DNA from: Candidatus Nanoarchaeia archaeon
Lineage (GTDB): Archaea > Nanobdellota > Nanobdellia > Tiddalikarchaeales > Tiddalikarchaeaceae
Length of the DNA stretch: 8,825 bases
Assembly (NCBI GenBank): GCA_028704265.1
Contig: JAQVLH010000037.1
Span: forward strand, 1-8,825
Direction: 5' to 3'
Position numbers and translations under genes: made by a program. How positions within the stretch are numbered: position 1 is the stretch's first letter; every line of letters begins with the position of its first letter. The notes beneath the pieces are model-generated. The model was not told the origin of the DNA. It worked only from the letters and a program-made list of their open reading frames with translations, and ran no database searches. Of this stretch, positions 1 through 5,605 are shown piece after piece.

Positions 1-2
1 CA

Positions 3-308
3 AGTGATTATATGTGCTTTGCAAGTGTTGGAACATGGCTTATTTATGTTGGAATTGTAAGCATTGCAATGGCAATACTTCAGAGCTTTAAAGTCAAAGA
101 ATCAAAAGCTGATGAAAGAATGTATTTTATTGCAAACAAGGCGAATAGAATAACATTTTTAGCAGTAATCATAATATCTTTTGTAGTAATGGTTTGGGAT
201 GGAGCAAGCAAAATAACTATTAGTTACAGCACTTTTATGAGTTATTTCATATGCGCAATTGTGCTAATTCATTTAATAACTTATAAAGCACTGCTAAATA
301 AATATTGA
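3..308 (+). CDS. Small DUF2178-like membrane protein, possibly 5' partial
   Basis: The reading frame is open to the left edge; the first ATG is at 12, giving 98 residues, but the true start may be outside the window. Counting from that ATG, hydrophobic segments lie at about 2-23, 42-62 and 72-92. Between the first two is a charged stretch with the motif DERMYFIANKANRITF. A 'DER...I..KA.R.TF' stretch before a membrane helix is typical of the archaeal DUF2178 family of predicted membrane proteins, whose role is unknown. This assignment is from memory of the motif and is moderate. The gene ends in TGA, unlike most neighbours, and the next + strand gene follows after 39 bp. No function can be given beyond an integral membrane protein. 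Confidence 0.6.
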   Translation, partial: SDYMCFASVGTWLIYVGIVSIAMAILQSFKVKESKADERMYFIANKANRITFLAVIIISFVVMVWDGASKITISYSTFMSYFICAIVLIHLITYKALLNKY

Positions 309-324
309 ATGGTAATAATAAAGA

Positions 325-336
325 ATTTAAAATATT
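325..336 (+). promoter_or_regulatory. TATA-like box before the 348/354 gene
   Basis: ATTTAAAATATT is the best TATA-like element in the 39-bp gap. Its centre is only about 17 bp from the ATG at 348 but about 24 bp from the second in-frame ATG at 354. If this box is used, a leaderless transcript would favour starting at 354 (MKFLNFDF), two codons later. AT-rich background makes this uncertain. Confidence 0.3.
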
Positions 337-347
337 CGAGTTATTAA

Positions 348-1373
348 ATGATTATGAAATTTTTAAACTTTGATTTTCTTATTAGAAATTTTGAAACAGG
401 GGAATTGCTAGAGAAATTTTTAGTCTCTGCAGTCAGTTCAATATTAATTATAAGATTTTTTCTTGCATTAACCGGGTATCCTACTATTGGCTCTGGAGAT
501 TTTCATATAGCGCACATGCTTTTTGGAGGCGTGTTTATGACCATTTCACTTCTTCTTCTTTTAATATTTCTTAATGATAGCAAAATTAAGGATTTTGCAG
601 CAATCTTAGGAGGAGTTGGATTTGGAACATTTATTGATGAGTTAGGAAAATTTATTACTACTGATAATAATTATTTTTTTGAACCCGCAATTGCTTTAAT
701 TTATGTTATTTTTATAATAATATATTTATTTTATAATTTTTTAAATAATCCAAAAAATATTTCAAAAAAAGAATACGCGATTAACGCTTTTGAATTAATA
801 AAAGAGGTAATACTTAATGATTTTGATGTGGAAGAAAAAAATAAAGCGTTGTATTTTTTAAAAAAAAGCGACAAAGATGATTCAATTATTAAATCATTCA
901 TTAATCTTATTAATGATTCAGAAACTCTTCCTTTAAGAAATAAAAATATTTTGCAAAGAATTCAGGAAAAAATTTCTTATTATTATTTTAAATTAATCAA
1001 GACAAAAATGTTTATTTATTTTATTGTTTCCTTTTTTAGCATAATCTGCAGTATTCAGCTTTTTTATGCATTAAAAGATTTGTTAATTTCAAGAACATTT
1101 TTTACCTGCGGATTATTTATTTCAACAATTTTTTCAATATTCTTTGTTATTTCTGCAATCTATCTTTTAATAAAAAAGCACAGATTAGCTTCATATAAGC
1201 TTTTTAAATTTTCTATTCTTATTTCAATATTTTTAACTCAATTCTTTTTATTTGTGCAAGAGCAATTATCTGCAGTAACTCAAATAATATTAAACTTAAT
1301 AGTATTATCAGTGTTTCATAATTTAATTCACAATGAAGAAAGAACTATTAAAAAAGAAAAAACTATATTATAA
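348..1373 (+). CDS. Conserved polytopic membrane protein of unknown function
   Basis: This 341-residue integral membrane protein has two hydrophobic blocks. The first (about 24-131) holds four likely helices; the second (about 221-330) holds three or four; a soluble, charged stretch at about 132-215 separates them. The first block carries unusual polar motifs: FHIAHMLFGG (residues 52-61) and GGVGFGTFIDELGKF (88-102), followed by TTDNNYFFEPA. I recall the same pattern (H..HM..GG, GG.GFG.FIDE.GKF.T.DN.YFF.PA) in conserved hypothetical membrane proteins of actinobacteria and archaea, but I know no named function. His56, Asp97, Glu98, Lys101 and Asp106 could form a polar site in or near the membrane. 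The second block looks lineage-specific. Either the ATG at 348 or the one at 354 could be the start. The 3' end overlaps the convergent DUF362 gene by 6 bp. Confidence 0.85.
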   Translation: MIMKFLNFDFLIRNFETGELLEKFLVSAVSSILIIRFFLALTGYPTIGSGDFHIAHMLFGGVFMTISLLLLLIFLNDSKIKDFAAILGGVGFGTFIDELGKFITTDNNYFFEPAIALIYVIFIIIYLFYNFLNNPKNISKKEYAINAFELIKEVILNDFDVEEKNKALYFLKKSDKDDSIIKSFINLINDSETLPLRNKNILQRIQEKISYYYFKLIKTKMFIYFIVSFFSIICSIQLFYALKDLLISRTFFTCGLFISTIFSIFFVISAIYLLIKKHRLASYKLFKFSILISIFLTQFFLFVQEQLSAVTQIILNLIVLSVFHNLIHNEERTIKKEKTIL

Positions 1374-1383
1374 TAATTTTTTT
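1350..1383. terminator. Interlocked convergent T-run terminators
   Basis: The + strand has a run of seven T at 1377-1383, just after the stop of the 348 gene. The - strand reads T6-C-T6 across 1350-1362, just after the stop of the DUF362 gene. Archaeal RNA polymerase ends transcription at U-runs without needing a hairpin, so each gene's likely terminator lies inside the last codons of the other. Confidence 0.45.
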
Positions 1384-2438
1384 ATTTCTTCCTGCAAATC
1401 AAGAGGAGTATTTTCATAATTAAGGTTAATATTCCTTGTTCCTAACTTAATTTTTAATGCATGCTTTATTACCTGATTATCCCAAATATTTTGCTTATGC
1501 AATTCCTTGATTTTGCCATTCAAAGCTATTGCAAATTTAAACAATAATTTCTTTGTTAAAGGAGTGTGAGTTTTGTATAAATAAGTAAGGTAACTTAATG
1601 CGAAGGCTTCAGCACTTACTTGGTCCTCGCTTGCAAAGATTAACCCAATATTAGGAATTACTTTATGCGCTTTGCCTATTATTGGAACAATGCATTTATC
1701 AGGGCCAAACGTTGTCTGCACCTTAGTGCCTGAAAAAAATGTGAGCCTCAATTTTTTCTTAACAGCTAAGCTTACCTCAGTTATTTTCTCAAAAAACATA
1801 CCTTTAGGGTTTGGCTTTATTATTCCCCTTCTTTTGCCAAAATAATTTATTACAAAACCAAATGGCCCTTTATTATGGAATTCAACCCTGCTATCCTCCC
1901 TTAATAATCCTACCAAATTTTTGAATCCCAAGCTTGCGCCTGCCTGAACATGCGTGCTTATTCTTGGCAGATTAATTATGTGGTCAACTTTATTTATTAA
2001 TGATGAAATATAGAATCCATTGCTCCATGAGTCAGCGTTTTTTGAATAATTAAAAAAACCTTTATCCCATCCTGTTTTTTCCAATGCTATGAATTCATCA
2101 TCTGTTTGTTTCATGCAGGATTTTTCATAACATTTTTCTGAGCTGCCTTTAATAACTCCTCCTTTAGTATGAACTACATGCTCTATACCTGACTGATCTG
2201 CTATGATTATTTTTGCCCCTCTTTTTTTTAGAATGCTTGAAACAGCTTTTAATAACAATGGGTCAGTTGTGCTCGGGTATTCATTGTTTGAATTAAGCGC
2301 AGGCTTTAATAAAACCTTGTCACCTTTTTTTAGCCATTTTAAATTATTTGAAGATTTGATTAATATTTTTTCAACGCTTTCAATAAATTCTTTTTCTGAA
2401 TAATCCTTGCTTAATCCTTGAATAAAAACTTCTCCCAT
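1368..2438 (-). CDS. DUF362 domain-containing protein
   Basis: This 356-residue protein has the DUF362 pattern along its length. An early strand and turn reads VLLKPALNSN (42-51), followed by STTDP (56-60), then GAKIIIADQSG (74-84). The central signature is INLPRISTH (155-163), then GASLGFKNLVGLL (167-179), matching the family's 'K.KtH ... KN..G' core. DUF362 proteins are common in archaea and anaerobic bacteria, sometimes fused to a ferredoxin domain. Here there is no 4Fe-4S CxxCxxC motif at the C-terminus; the only close Cys pair is C103/C108. The biochemical role of the family is not settled, so none is assigned. The ATG at 2438 fits a TATA box about 28 bp upstream. It is probably cytoplasmic, with no signal peptide or membrane helix. 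The upstream same-strand gene ends only 34 bp away, but the separate TATA box suggests its own transcript. Confidence 0.85.
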   Translation of the reverse strand: MGEVFIQGLSKDYSEKEFIESVEKILIKSSNNLKWLKKGDKVLLKPALNSNNEYPSTTDPLLLKAVSSILKKRGAKIIIADQSGIEHVVHTKGGVIKGSSEKCYEKSCMKQTDDEFIALEKTGWDKGFFNYSKNADSWSNGFYISSLINKVDHIINLPRISTHVQAGASLGFKNLVGLLREDSRVEFHNKGPFGFVINYFGKRRGIIKPNPKGMFFEKITEVSLAVKKKLRLTFFSGTKVQTTFGPDKCIVPIIGKAHKVIPNIGLIFASEDQVSAEAFALSYLTYLYKTHTPLTKKLLFKFAIALNGKIKELHKQNIWDNQVIKHALKIKLGTRNINLNYENTPLDLQEEIKKLL

Positions 2439-2460
2439 TTTTAATTAATCAATTAATAGA

Positions 2461-2471
2461 TATAATATAAA
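2461..2471 (-). promoter_or_regulatory. TATA box for the DUF362 gene
   Basis: Read on the - strand this is TTTATATTATA, centred about 28 bp before the ATG at 2438. This is the normal archaeal TATA-to-start distance for a leaderless mRNA. No Shine-Dalgarno-like motif lies between box and start. Confidence 0.5.
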
Positions 2472-2472
2472 A

Positions 2473-3066
2473 TTATTTAATTCTTTTTTTTTCTTTTTTT
2501 GGCTCTGGAACTTTTTTAACAGTAACCCAAATTACTAATGCTATTTCTAAGACTATTGTAATAACTCTCATTATTCTGCCCATGTAACTATAGTAAGACA
2601 TGGTTCCTGTAAAGATTGACAGCATTCCTCCAATCAAAAATCCTGAAACTATCCACCCTAATACTTCTTTTTTAAAATTAAGATATAATCCTACTATTAC
2701 TGCAATAACTCCTAATATTGTTGTTGTGTAAAATCCTATTTCTTCATGTTTTTCAAAATCTAAATTATAATAATATGAACAAGTGTTGCACCTGTAACTT
2801 ATTGGACAACTTCCTAAATCATATTCATATTCTATTACTCCATGATTGTTTGTGCAGTTAGTTGTAAAATTAGCAGCAGGTTCTGTGAAATTACATGCTG
2901 AAGCATTAACTGCTTGCATTGGGTATGAATATTTTCCGTAATCTTGGCAATAATCACTGTATTCAGGATTTGCTATTATTAAATCTGTAATGCTGAATGA
3001 AAAAACTGAATAAAGTATTGCAATAGTTACAATTACTGCTATTTTTTTAACAACATCAAGCATCAT
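2473..3066 (-). CDS. Four-helix membrane protein with Cys-rich external domain
   Basis: The 197-residue product has one N-terminal helix (about 9-27), an external loop of about 80 residues, three more helices (about 111-131, 135-158, 165-183) and a strongly basic tail (KKVPEPKKEKKRIK). Lys at 7-8, 132-133 and in the tail fit a topology with both ends in the cytoplasm and the loop outside. The loop has six Cys (40, 58, 71, 87, 93, 96), including a CNTC pair, which suggests disulfides or a small metal site. It also has four N-glycosylation sequons (Asn54, 59, 66, 70). I recall similar hypothetical proteins in DPANN archaea but cannot name a family. Two adjacent ATGs at the start make either Met possible. 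It is transcribed divergently from the 3135 gene across a 68-bp gap. Confidence 0.75.
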   Translation of the reverse strand: MMLDVVKKIAVIVTIAILYSVFSFSITDLIIANPEYSDYCQDYGKYSYPMQAVNASACNFTEPAANFTTNCTNNHGVIEYEYDLGSCPISYRCNTCSYYYNLDFEKHEEIGFYTTTILGVIAVIVGLYLNFKKEVLGWIVSGFLIGGMLSIFTGTMSYYSYMGRIMRVITIVLEIALVIWVTVKKVPEPKKEKKRIK

Positions 3067-3087
3067 AAATTAGCTATAGAAAAGGCA

Positions 3088-3129
3088 ATCAAGGTTTAAA
3101 TAATTATTTAAATAAAAATAATCCTTGAT
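3088..3129. promoter_or_regulatory. Divergent promoter with palindrome and flanking inverted repeat
   Basis: TTTAAATAATTATTTAAA at 3095-3112 is a perfect 18-bp palindrome. It supplies TATA-like sequence in both directions: about 31 bp before the - strand ATG at 3066, and about 24-28 bp before the + strand ATG at 3135. It is bracketed by a perfect 7-bp inverted repeat, ATCAAGG (3088-3094) and CCTTGAT (3123-3129), 28 bp apart. The flanking repeats contain the only G/C-bearing bases in this core and could be operator half-sites or BRE-like elements. The promoter role is well supported by position; the regulatory role is inference. Confidence 0.5.
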
Positions 3130-3134
3130 AATAT

Positions 3135-3884
3135 ATGAATTCCAAAAGAATGATGTCTGATTTTAATAAAATTTATATAAAATATTGCGGAGGAAATTAT
3201 ATTTCAAAGAGGAAAGAAATAGCTAATTTTATGGAATCTTCTTGCAATTCTAATTATTCAAAAGAGGAACTTAATTATTTTTTAAAATTAGAATTTAATA
3301 GATTGTATGAAAAAGATATTGCGGGTATTTTTTTAACTTATATGATTAATAATTCGAAAATAAATGAATTGAACATAAATAATTTAAATTTTAATTATTT
3401 TGGGTACGATTTAGAAAAAAACAAAACGATTACAATTTTCAACAATTATGGAAACCACCTTGCATATTTTAAATCAAATGGAACTATTAATATTTTTAAA
3501 AATTTAGGATGTAACACCGCATTTGGTTTGTTTCATGGAGGGCTAATTAATGTTATATTTAATTATGACAGAAGAATTGGATTTGGAGCTGAACCTAAAT
3601 TAATAAATATTCTTTATGATAATTGCATTAATTCTAATGCAACAGTGATGACAAATTTTAATAAATTTCATCAAAATGTTAATTTGGATAATGTTTCTAT
3701 TTTTTTAGACAAAATTTTAGAAGAATCTGGCCAAGAATTAATTCTTAGCAATATTTTCAAAATGGTTCAATCAGAGCTTTATGGGCAAAATAATACTATT
3801 GAAAAAAATAAGCTTTTAAAAATTAGTTCGCAAATATTAAACAGATTAACTTATTCTAAAGGAAAATTTCCCATATTATTATAA
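3135..3884 (+). CDS. Protein with short GXGXG-like beta-helix domain
   Basis: This 249-residue protein has no signal peptide. Residues 98-151 form clear repeats of about 19-20 residues: TITIFNNYG...FKSNG (98-116), TINIFKNLG...FHGG (117-136) and LINVIFNYD...GFG (137-151). A weaker unit precedes them (about 78-96, ending FGYDLEKN). The pattern 'T-I-x-I-F-x-N-x-G ... GG' resembles the coils of the GXGXG right-handed beta-helix known from the C-terminal domain of glutamate synthase and from formylmethanofuran dehydrogenase subunit C. Stand-alone proteins with such coils after a 'LGY..KK' stretch are, as I recall, common in DPANN genomes. The coils are degenerate, with many Asn and Phe in place of Gly. 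The N-terminal third and the C-terminal 90 residues look helical. It is probably a structural or protein-binding scaffold; the partner is unknown. A CheD-like gene follows on the same strand after 57 bp, but with its own promoter. Confidence 0.7.
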   Translation: MNSKRMMSDFNKIYIKYCGGNYISKRKEIANFMESSCNSNYSKEELNYFLKLEFNRLYEKDIAGIFLTYMINNSKINELNINNLNFNYFGYDLEKNKTITIFNNYGNHLAYFKSNGTINIFKNLGCNTAFGLFHGGLINVIFNYDRRIGFGAEPKLINILYDNCINSNATVMTNFNKFHQNVNLDNVSIFLDKILEESGQELILSNIFKMVQSELYGQNNTIEKNKLLKISSQILNRLTYSKGKFPILL

Positions 3885-3893
3885 TAACTATTA

Positions 3894-3901
3894 TTTTTTT
3901 T
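3894..3901 (+). terminator. T8 run after the beta-helix gene
   Basis: Eight T residues start about 10 bp after the stop at 3884 and come just before the next gene's TATA box. This fits a U-run archaeal terminator that separates the two + strand genes. Confidence 0.4.
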
Positions 3902-3909
3902 AAATAATA

Positions 3910-3920
3910 TTTATAAATAA
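3910..3920 (+). promoter_or_regulatory. TATA box for the CheD-like gene
   Basis: TTTATAAATAA is the clearest TATA box in the window. Its centre is about 28 bp before the ATG at 3942, so the transcript is probably leaderless. This supports that ATG as the start. Confidence 0.6.
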
Positions 3921-3941
3921 AACTTTTTTTATATTTTAATC

Positions 3942-4457
3942 ATGAATGAGTCCCATAAATATGCAGATGGGTGTATGCCAATTTATCAAGGTTCAAATAA
4001 CCTTGTTAAACTTATATACCAAAGAGAACAGGGAATAACTTATTTTAATGACAATAAACCAGTTTTAGCTACTTTTGGTTTAGGGCCATGTTTGGCAATA
4101 GCAGGTTATGATTCAAGATTAAAGATTGGGTTTTTAGCGCATTATGATTTTTTAACTAATGAGAAAGAATCGATTGAGCAGCTAATTTTTTTGATTCCGA
4201 AAAATTCATTTTTTGATGTTTCCTTAATTGGCGGAAATGATTCTTCAATAGAGCAGTATGGAGTAATTAAAGAATTATTGAAAAATAATGAAGTTTTATT
4301 TAATATTATTGAAGAAGATGTGTTTGGAAATATTTCTAGAAGCATAGTGCTAGATACTAGGACTGGAGAAAAATTTGCATATAATCCTAAATTGTTTAAA
4401 AATATAAAACTGATTGAGCCTTCCATGCAAGTAACTAAAGCAAAAATGATTATATGA
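3942..4457 (+). CDS. CheD-like cysteine deamidase family protein
   Basis: CheD removes the amide from specific glutamines of chemoreceptors, using Thr, Cys and His in a papain-like site. This 171-residue protein has TFGLGPC (44-50), matching CheD's TxGLGSC. It also has KIGFLAH (61-67), matching the 'KIGGxAH' segment. Thr44, Cys50 and His67 have spacings of 6 and 17 residues, as in the well-studied CheD proteins (T21/C27/H44 in Thermotoga). Further matches are LIGG (95-98), YGVIKELL (106-113) in the helix position, EDVFG (125-129) and RSIVLDTRTGE (133-143), equal to CheD's 'GR.v.FD..TG'. The length is normal for CheD. The usual Ser before the catalytic Cys is Pro49. No che, receptor or archaellum gene is in view, so the substrate is unknown; it may deamidate another protein or have lost activity. 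It is cytoplasmic, with no signal or membrane segment. The family call is strong and the activity is inferred. Confidence 0.75.
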   Translation: MNESHKYADGCMPIYQGSNNLVKLIYQREQGITYFNDNKPVLATFGLGPCLAIAGYDSRLKIGFLAHYDFLTNEKESIEQLIFLIPKNSFFDVSLIGGNDSSIEQYGVIKELLKNNEVLFNIIEEDVFGNISRSIVLDTRTGEKFAYNPKLFKNIKLIEPSMQVTKAKMII

Positions 4458-4498
4458 TTTATTAATTTAAATATTGTTTAATTGCAAAGAATTTATTA

Positions 4499-4523
4499 AA
4501 TAAGAATAATAGGATTATTTTAT
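4499..4523. other. Small AT-rich hairpin
   Basis: AATAAGAATAAT, then AGG, then ATTATTTTATT can fold into an imperfect hairpin just before the long inverted repeat. It may help form the 3' end of the CheD-like mRNA. All stem bases but one are A/T, so it could be chance. Nothing else is seen between 4458 and 4498. Confidence 0.25.
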
Positions 4524-4524
4524 T

Positions 4525-4616
4525 AAAAAACAGTTAATTTTTGGTTTTGGAATTCAAATGTTAAATAATCGGCTGTGACAGGCTTGGATTCCTTAAATCA
4601 AAAAACTGTTTTTTTT
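4525..4616. terminator. Long inverted repeat, likely two-way hairpin terminator
   Basis: AAAAAACAGTT (4525-4535) pairs perfectly with AACTGTTTTTT (4604-4614). The pairing continues inward after a 3-base offset: TTTTGGTTTTGGAATTCAA (left) against TTGGATTCCTTAAATCAAAA (right), with a few wobbles and one or two mismatches. This gives a stem of about 30 bp around a loop of about 26 bases. The + strand ends in T8 (4609-4616), and the - strand arm also ends in a T-run. It sits exactly between convergent genes, with its right T-run overlapping the stop codon of the DegV gene. It would work as a terminator in both directions or as a 3'-end stabiliser. A small inverted-repeat element or a structured RNA cannot be excluded. 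Confidence 0.55.
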
Positions 4617-5487
4617 ATTCATTATACCAGAAAAATGCTAAATATTGTGGCCCTATGTGAATTGCTATAACTGGGTTAAGTTTTCCGCAATGCTTGGAAT
4701 TTTTTATTAAATTAATTGATTCTTTTTTGTTATTAAAAATATTATTTTCAAAGATGTAAACTGAATTATTGCTTATTTGCTCATTTAAATAAGTATAAAG
4801 CCCTGATGTTAATGCTCCTGAATGCAAAGTTTTTCCTGCGCTTATTATTTTTCCTTCATATAATTTAAGAACGGGTTTTATTCCACCTATTTTTCCAAGA
4901 AAACCCATAGTTTTTGATATTCTTCCTCCTTTTACTAAATAATCAATATCATTAACAACAAAATAAGAGCTTATTCTATCCTTATGCATTGGAATTCTTG
5001 AAATAATTGAATCATAACTTATTTTACTTTCTATATCATCAATAACTTTGCTAATAAGCAAACCGTAAGACCCACTTATTAGCCTTGAATCAAAAACTGA
5101 AATATCAGGATTGTTTTTTGCTGCAAGCACTGCATTATTATAATCCTCAGTCAATTTACTGCTTGCTGCAATAATAATAATTTTATTGCCCTTGCTTTGT
5201 TTATTTATTGCTGCTTCAAAATTTTGCTGGCCAGCTTCTTTGGTTGTGAATTCATTTTTTTTATTTTTAAGCAATTCATATAATTCATTAATTGTGCCAT
5301 TAAATTCTGAATTATTTAAAAAAGTATTAACATTAACTAAGGTTACTTTTTCTTTATCAGATTCTCTTACAAAATCAATTGTGCTGTCAACAATTAAGCT
5401 TACATTAAAAGATTGAATTATGTCTTTGCTGAATTCCTTAACCTTTGAATAATCACCTACTGATTTTTTGTAATAATCATCTTCCAT
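4615..5487 (-). CDS. DegV family protein
   Basis: DegV proteins are soluble two-lobed proteins that bind a fatty acid; the bacterial FakB members present it to the kinase FakA. This 290-residue product has the expected landmarks in order: LIVDSTIDF (31-39), FTTKEAG (80-86) where the family has 'PTTSQP', AASSKLTEDY (107-116) for 'iSSkLSGTY', VFDSRLIS (131-138), GGRISK (187-192), GGIKPVL in the place of 'l.iKPil', and IAIHIGP (274-280) with the conserved His277. The ligand-site SGT is replaced by TED, and 'TTSQP' is only half kept, so ligand choice may differ. About 27 residues precede the DST strand, where family members normally begin almost at once. That extension is acidic and Tyr/Lys-rich and has no signal. 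The gene stands alone and is divergent from the lipoprotein gene. No FakA-like DAK2 gene is in the window. Confidence 0.85.
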   Translation of the reverse strand: MEDDYYKKSVGDYSKVKEFSKDIIQSFNVSLIVDSTIDFVRESDKEKVTLVNVNTFLNNSEFNGTINELYELLKNKKNEFTTKEAGQQNFEAAINKQSKGNKIIIIAASSKLTEDYNNAVLAAKNNPDISVFDSRLISGSYGLLISKVIDDIESKISYDSIISRIPMHKDRISSYFVVNDIDYLVKGGRISKTMGFLGKIGGIKPVLKLYEGKIISAGKTLHSGALTSGLYTYLNEQISNNSVYIFENNIFNNKKESINLIKNSKHCGKLNPVIAIHIGPQYLAFFWYNE

Positions 5488-5513
5488 AATTATTAAAAAA
5501 TAATTAAACCAGA

Positions 5514-5523
5514 ATTTATAATT
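5514..5523 (-). promoter_or_regulatory. TATA box for the DegV gene
   Basis: On the - strand this reads ATTATAAATT, centred about 31 bp before the ATG at 5487. That predicts a 5' UTR of at most a few bases and supports the long N-terminal start. Confidence 0.5.
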
Positions 5524-5573
5524 GTTGTTTTAAAGCTTTTTTTAATAATTTTTAAAATATTAAAAATAGACAG

Positions 5574-5589
5574 CCTTAAATATTTTAAA
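5574..5589 (+). promoter_or_regulatory. TATA box for the lipoprotein gene
   Basis: CCTTAAATATTTTAAA lies with its TATA centre about 26 bp before the ATG at 5606, the spacing for a leaderless transcript. The rest of the 118-bp divergent gap (5488-5605) is AT-rich with no other feature I can support. Confidence 0.45.
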
Positions 5590-5605
5590 AAAATTAAATA
5601 TTATT

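Noticed and set aside
2203..2403. Open frame on the + strand inside the DUF362 gene
   Set aside because: It is antisense to a well-supported family match, has no promoter, and its peptide resembles nothing.
4142..4426. Open frame on the - strand inside the CheD-like gene
   Set aside because: The opposite strand carries the CheD motifs; the antisense peptide is low-complexity and Ser/Phe-rich, as expected of AT-rich antisense DNA.
4525..4616. tRNA, SRP RNA or RNase P RNA in the structured gap
   Set aside because: The fold is one long stem with no cloverleaf, T-loop or other conserved RNA core, and the T-runs fit a terminator better.
5186..5416. Open frame antisense to the DegV gene
   Set aside because: DegV motifs run straight through this region on the other strand.
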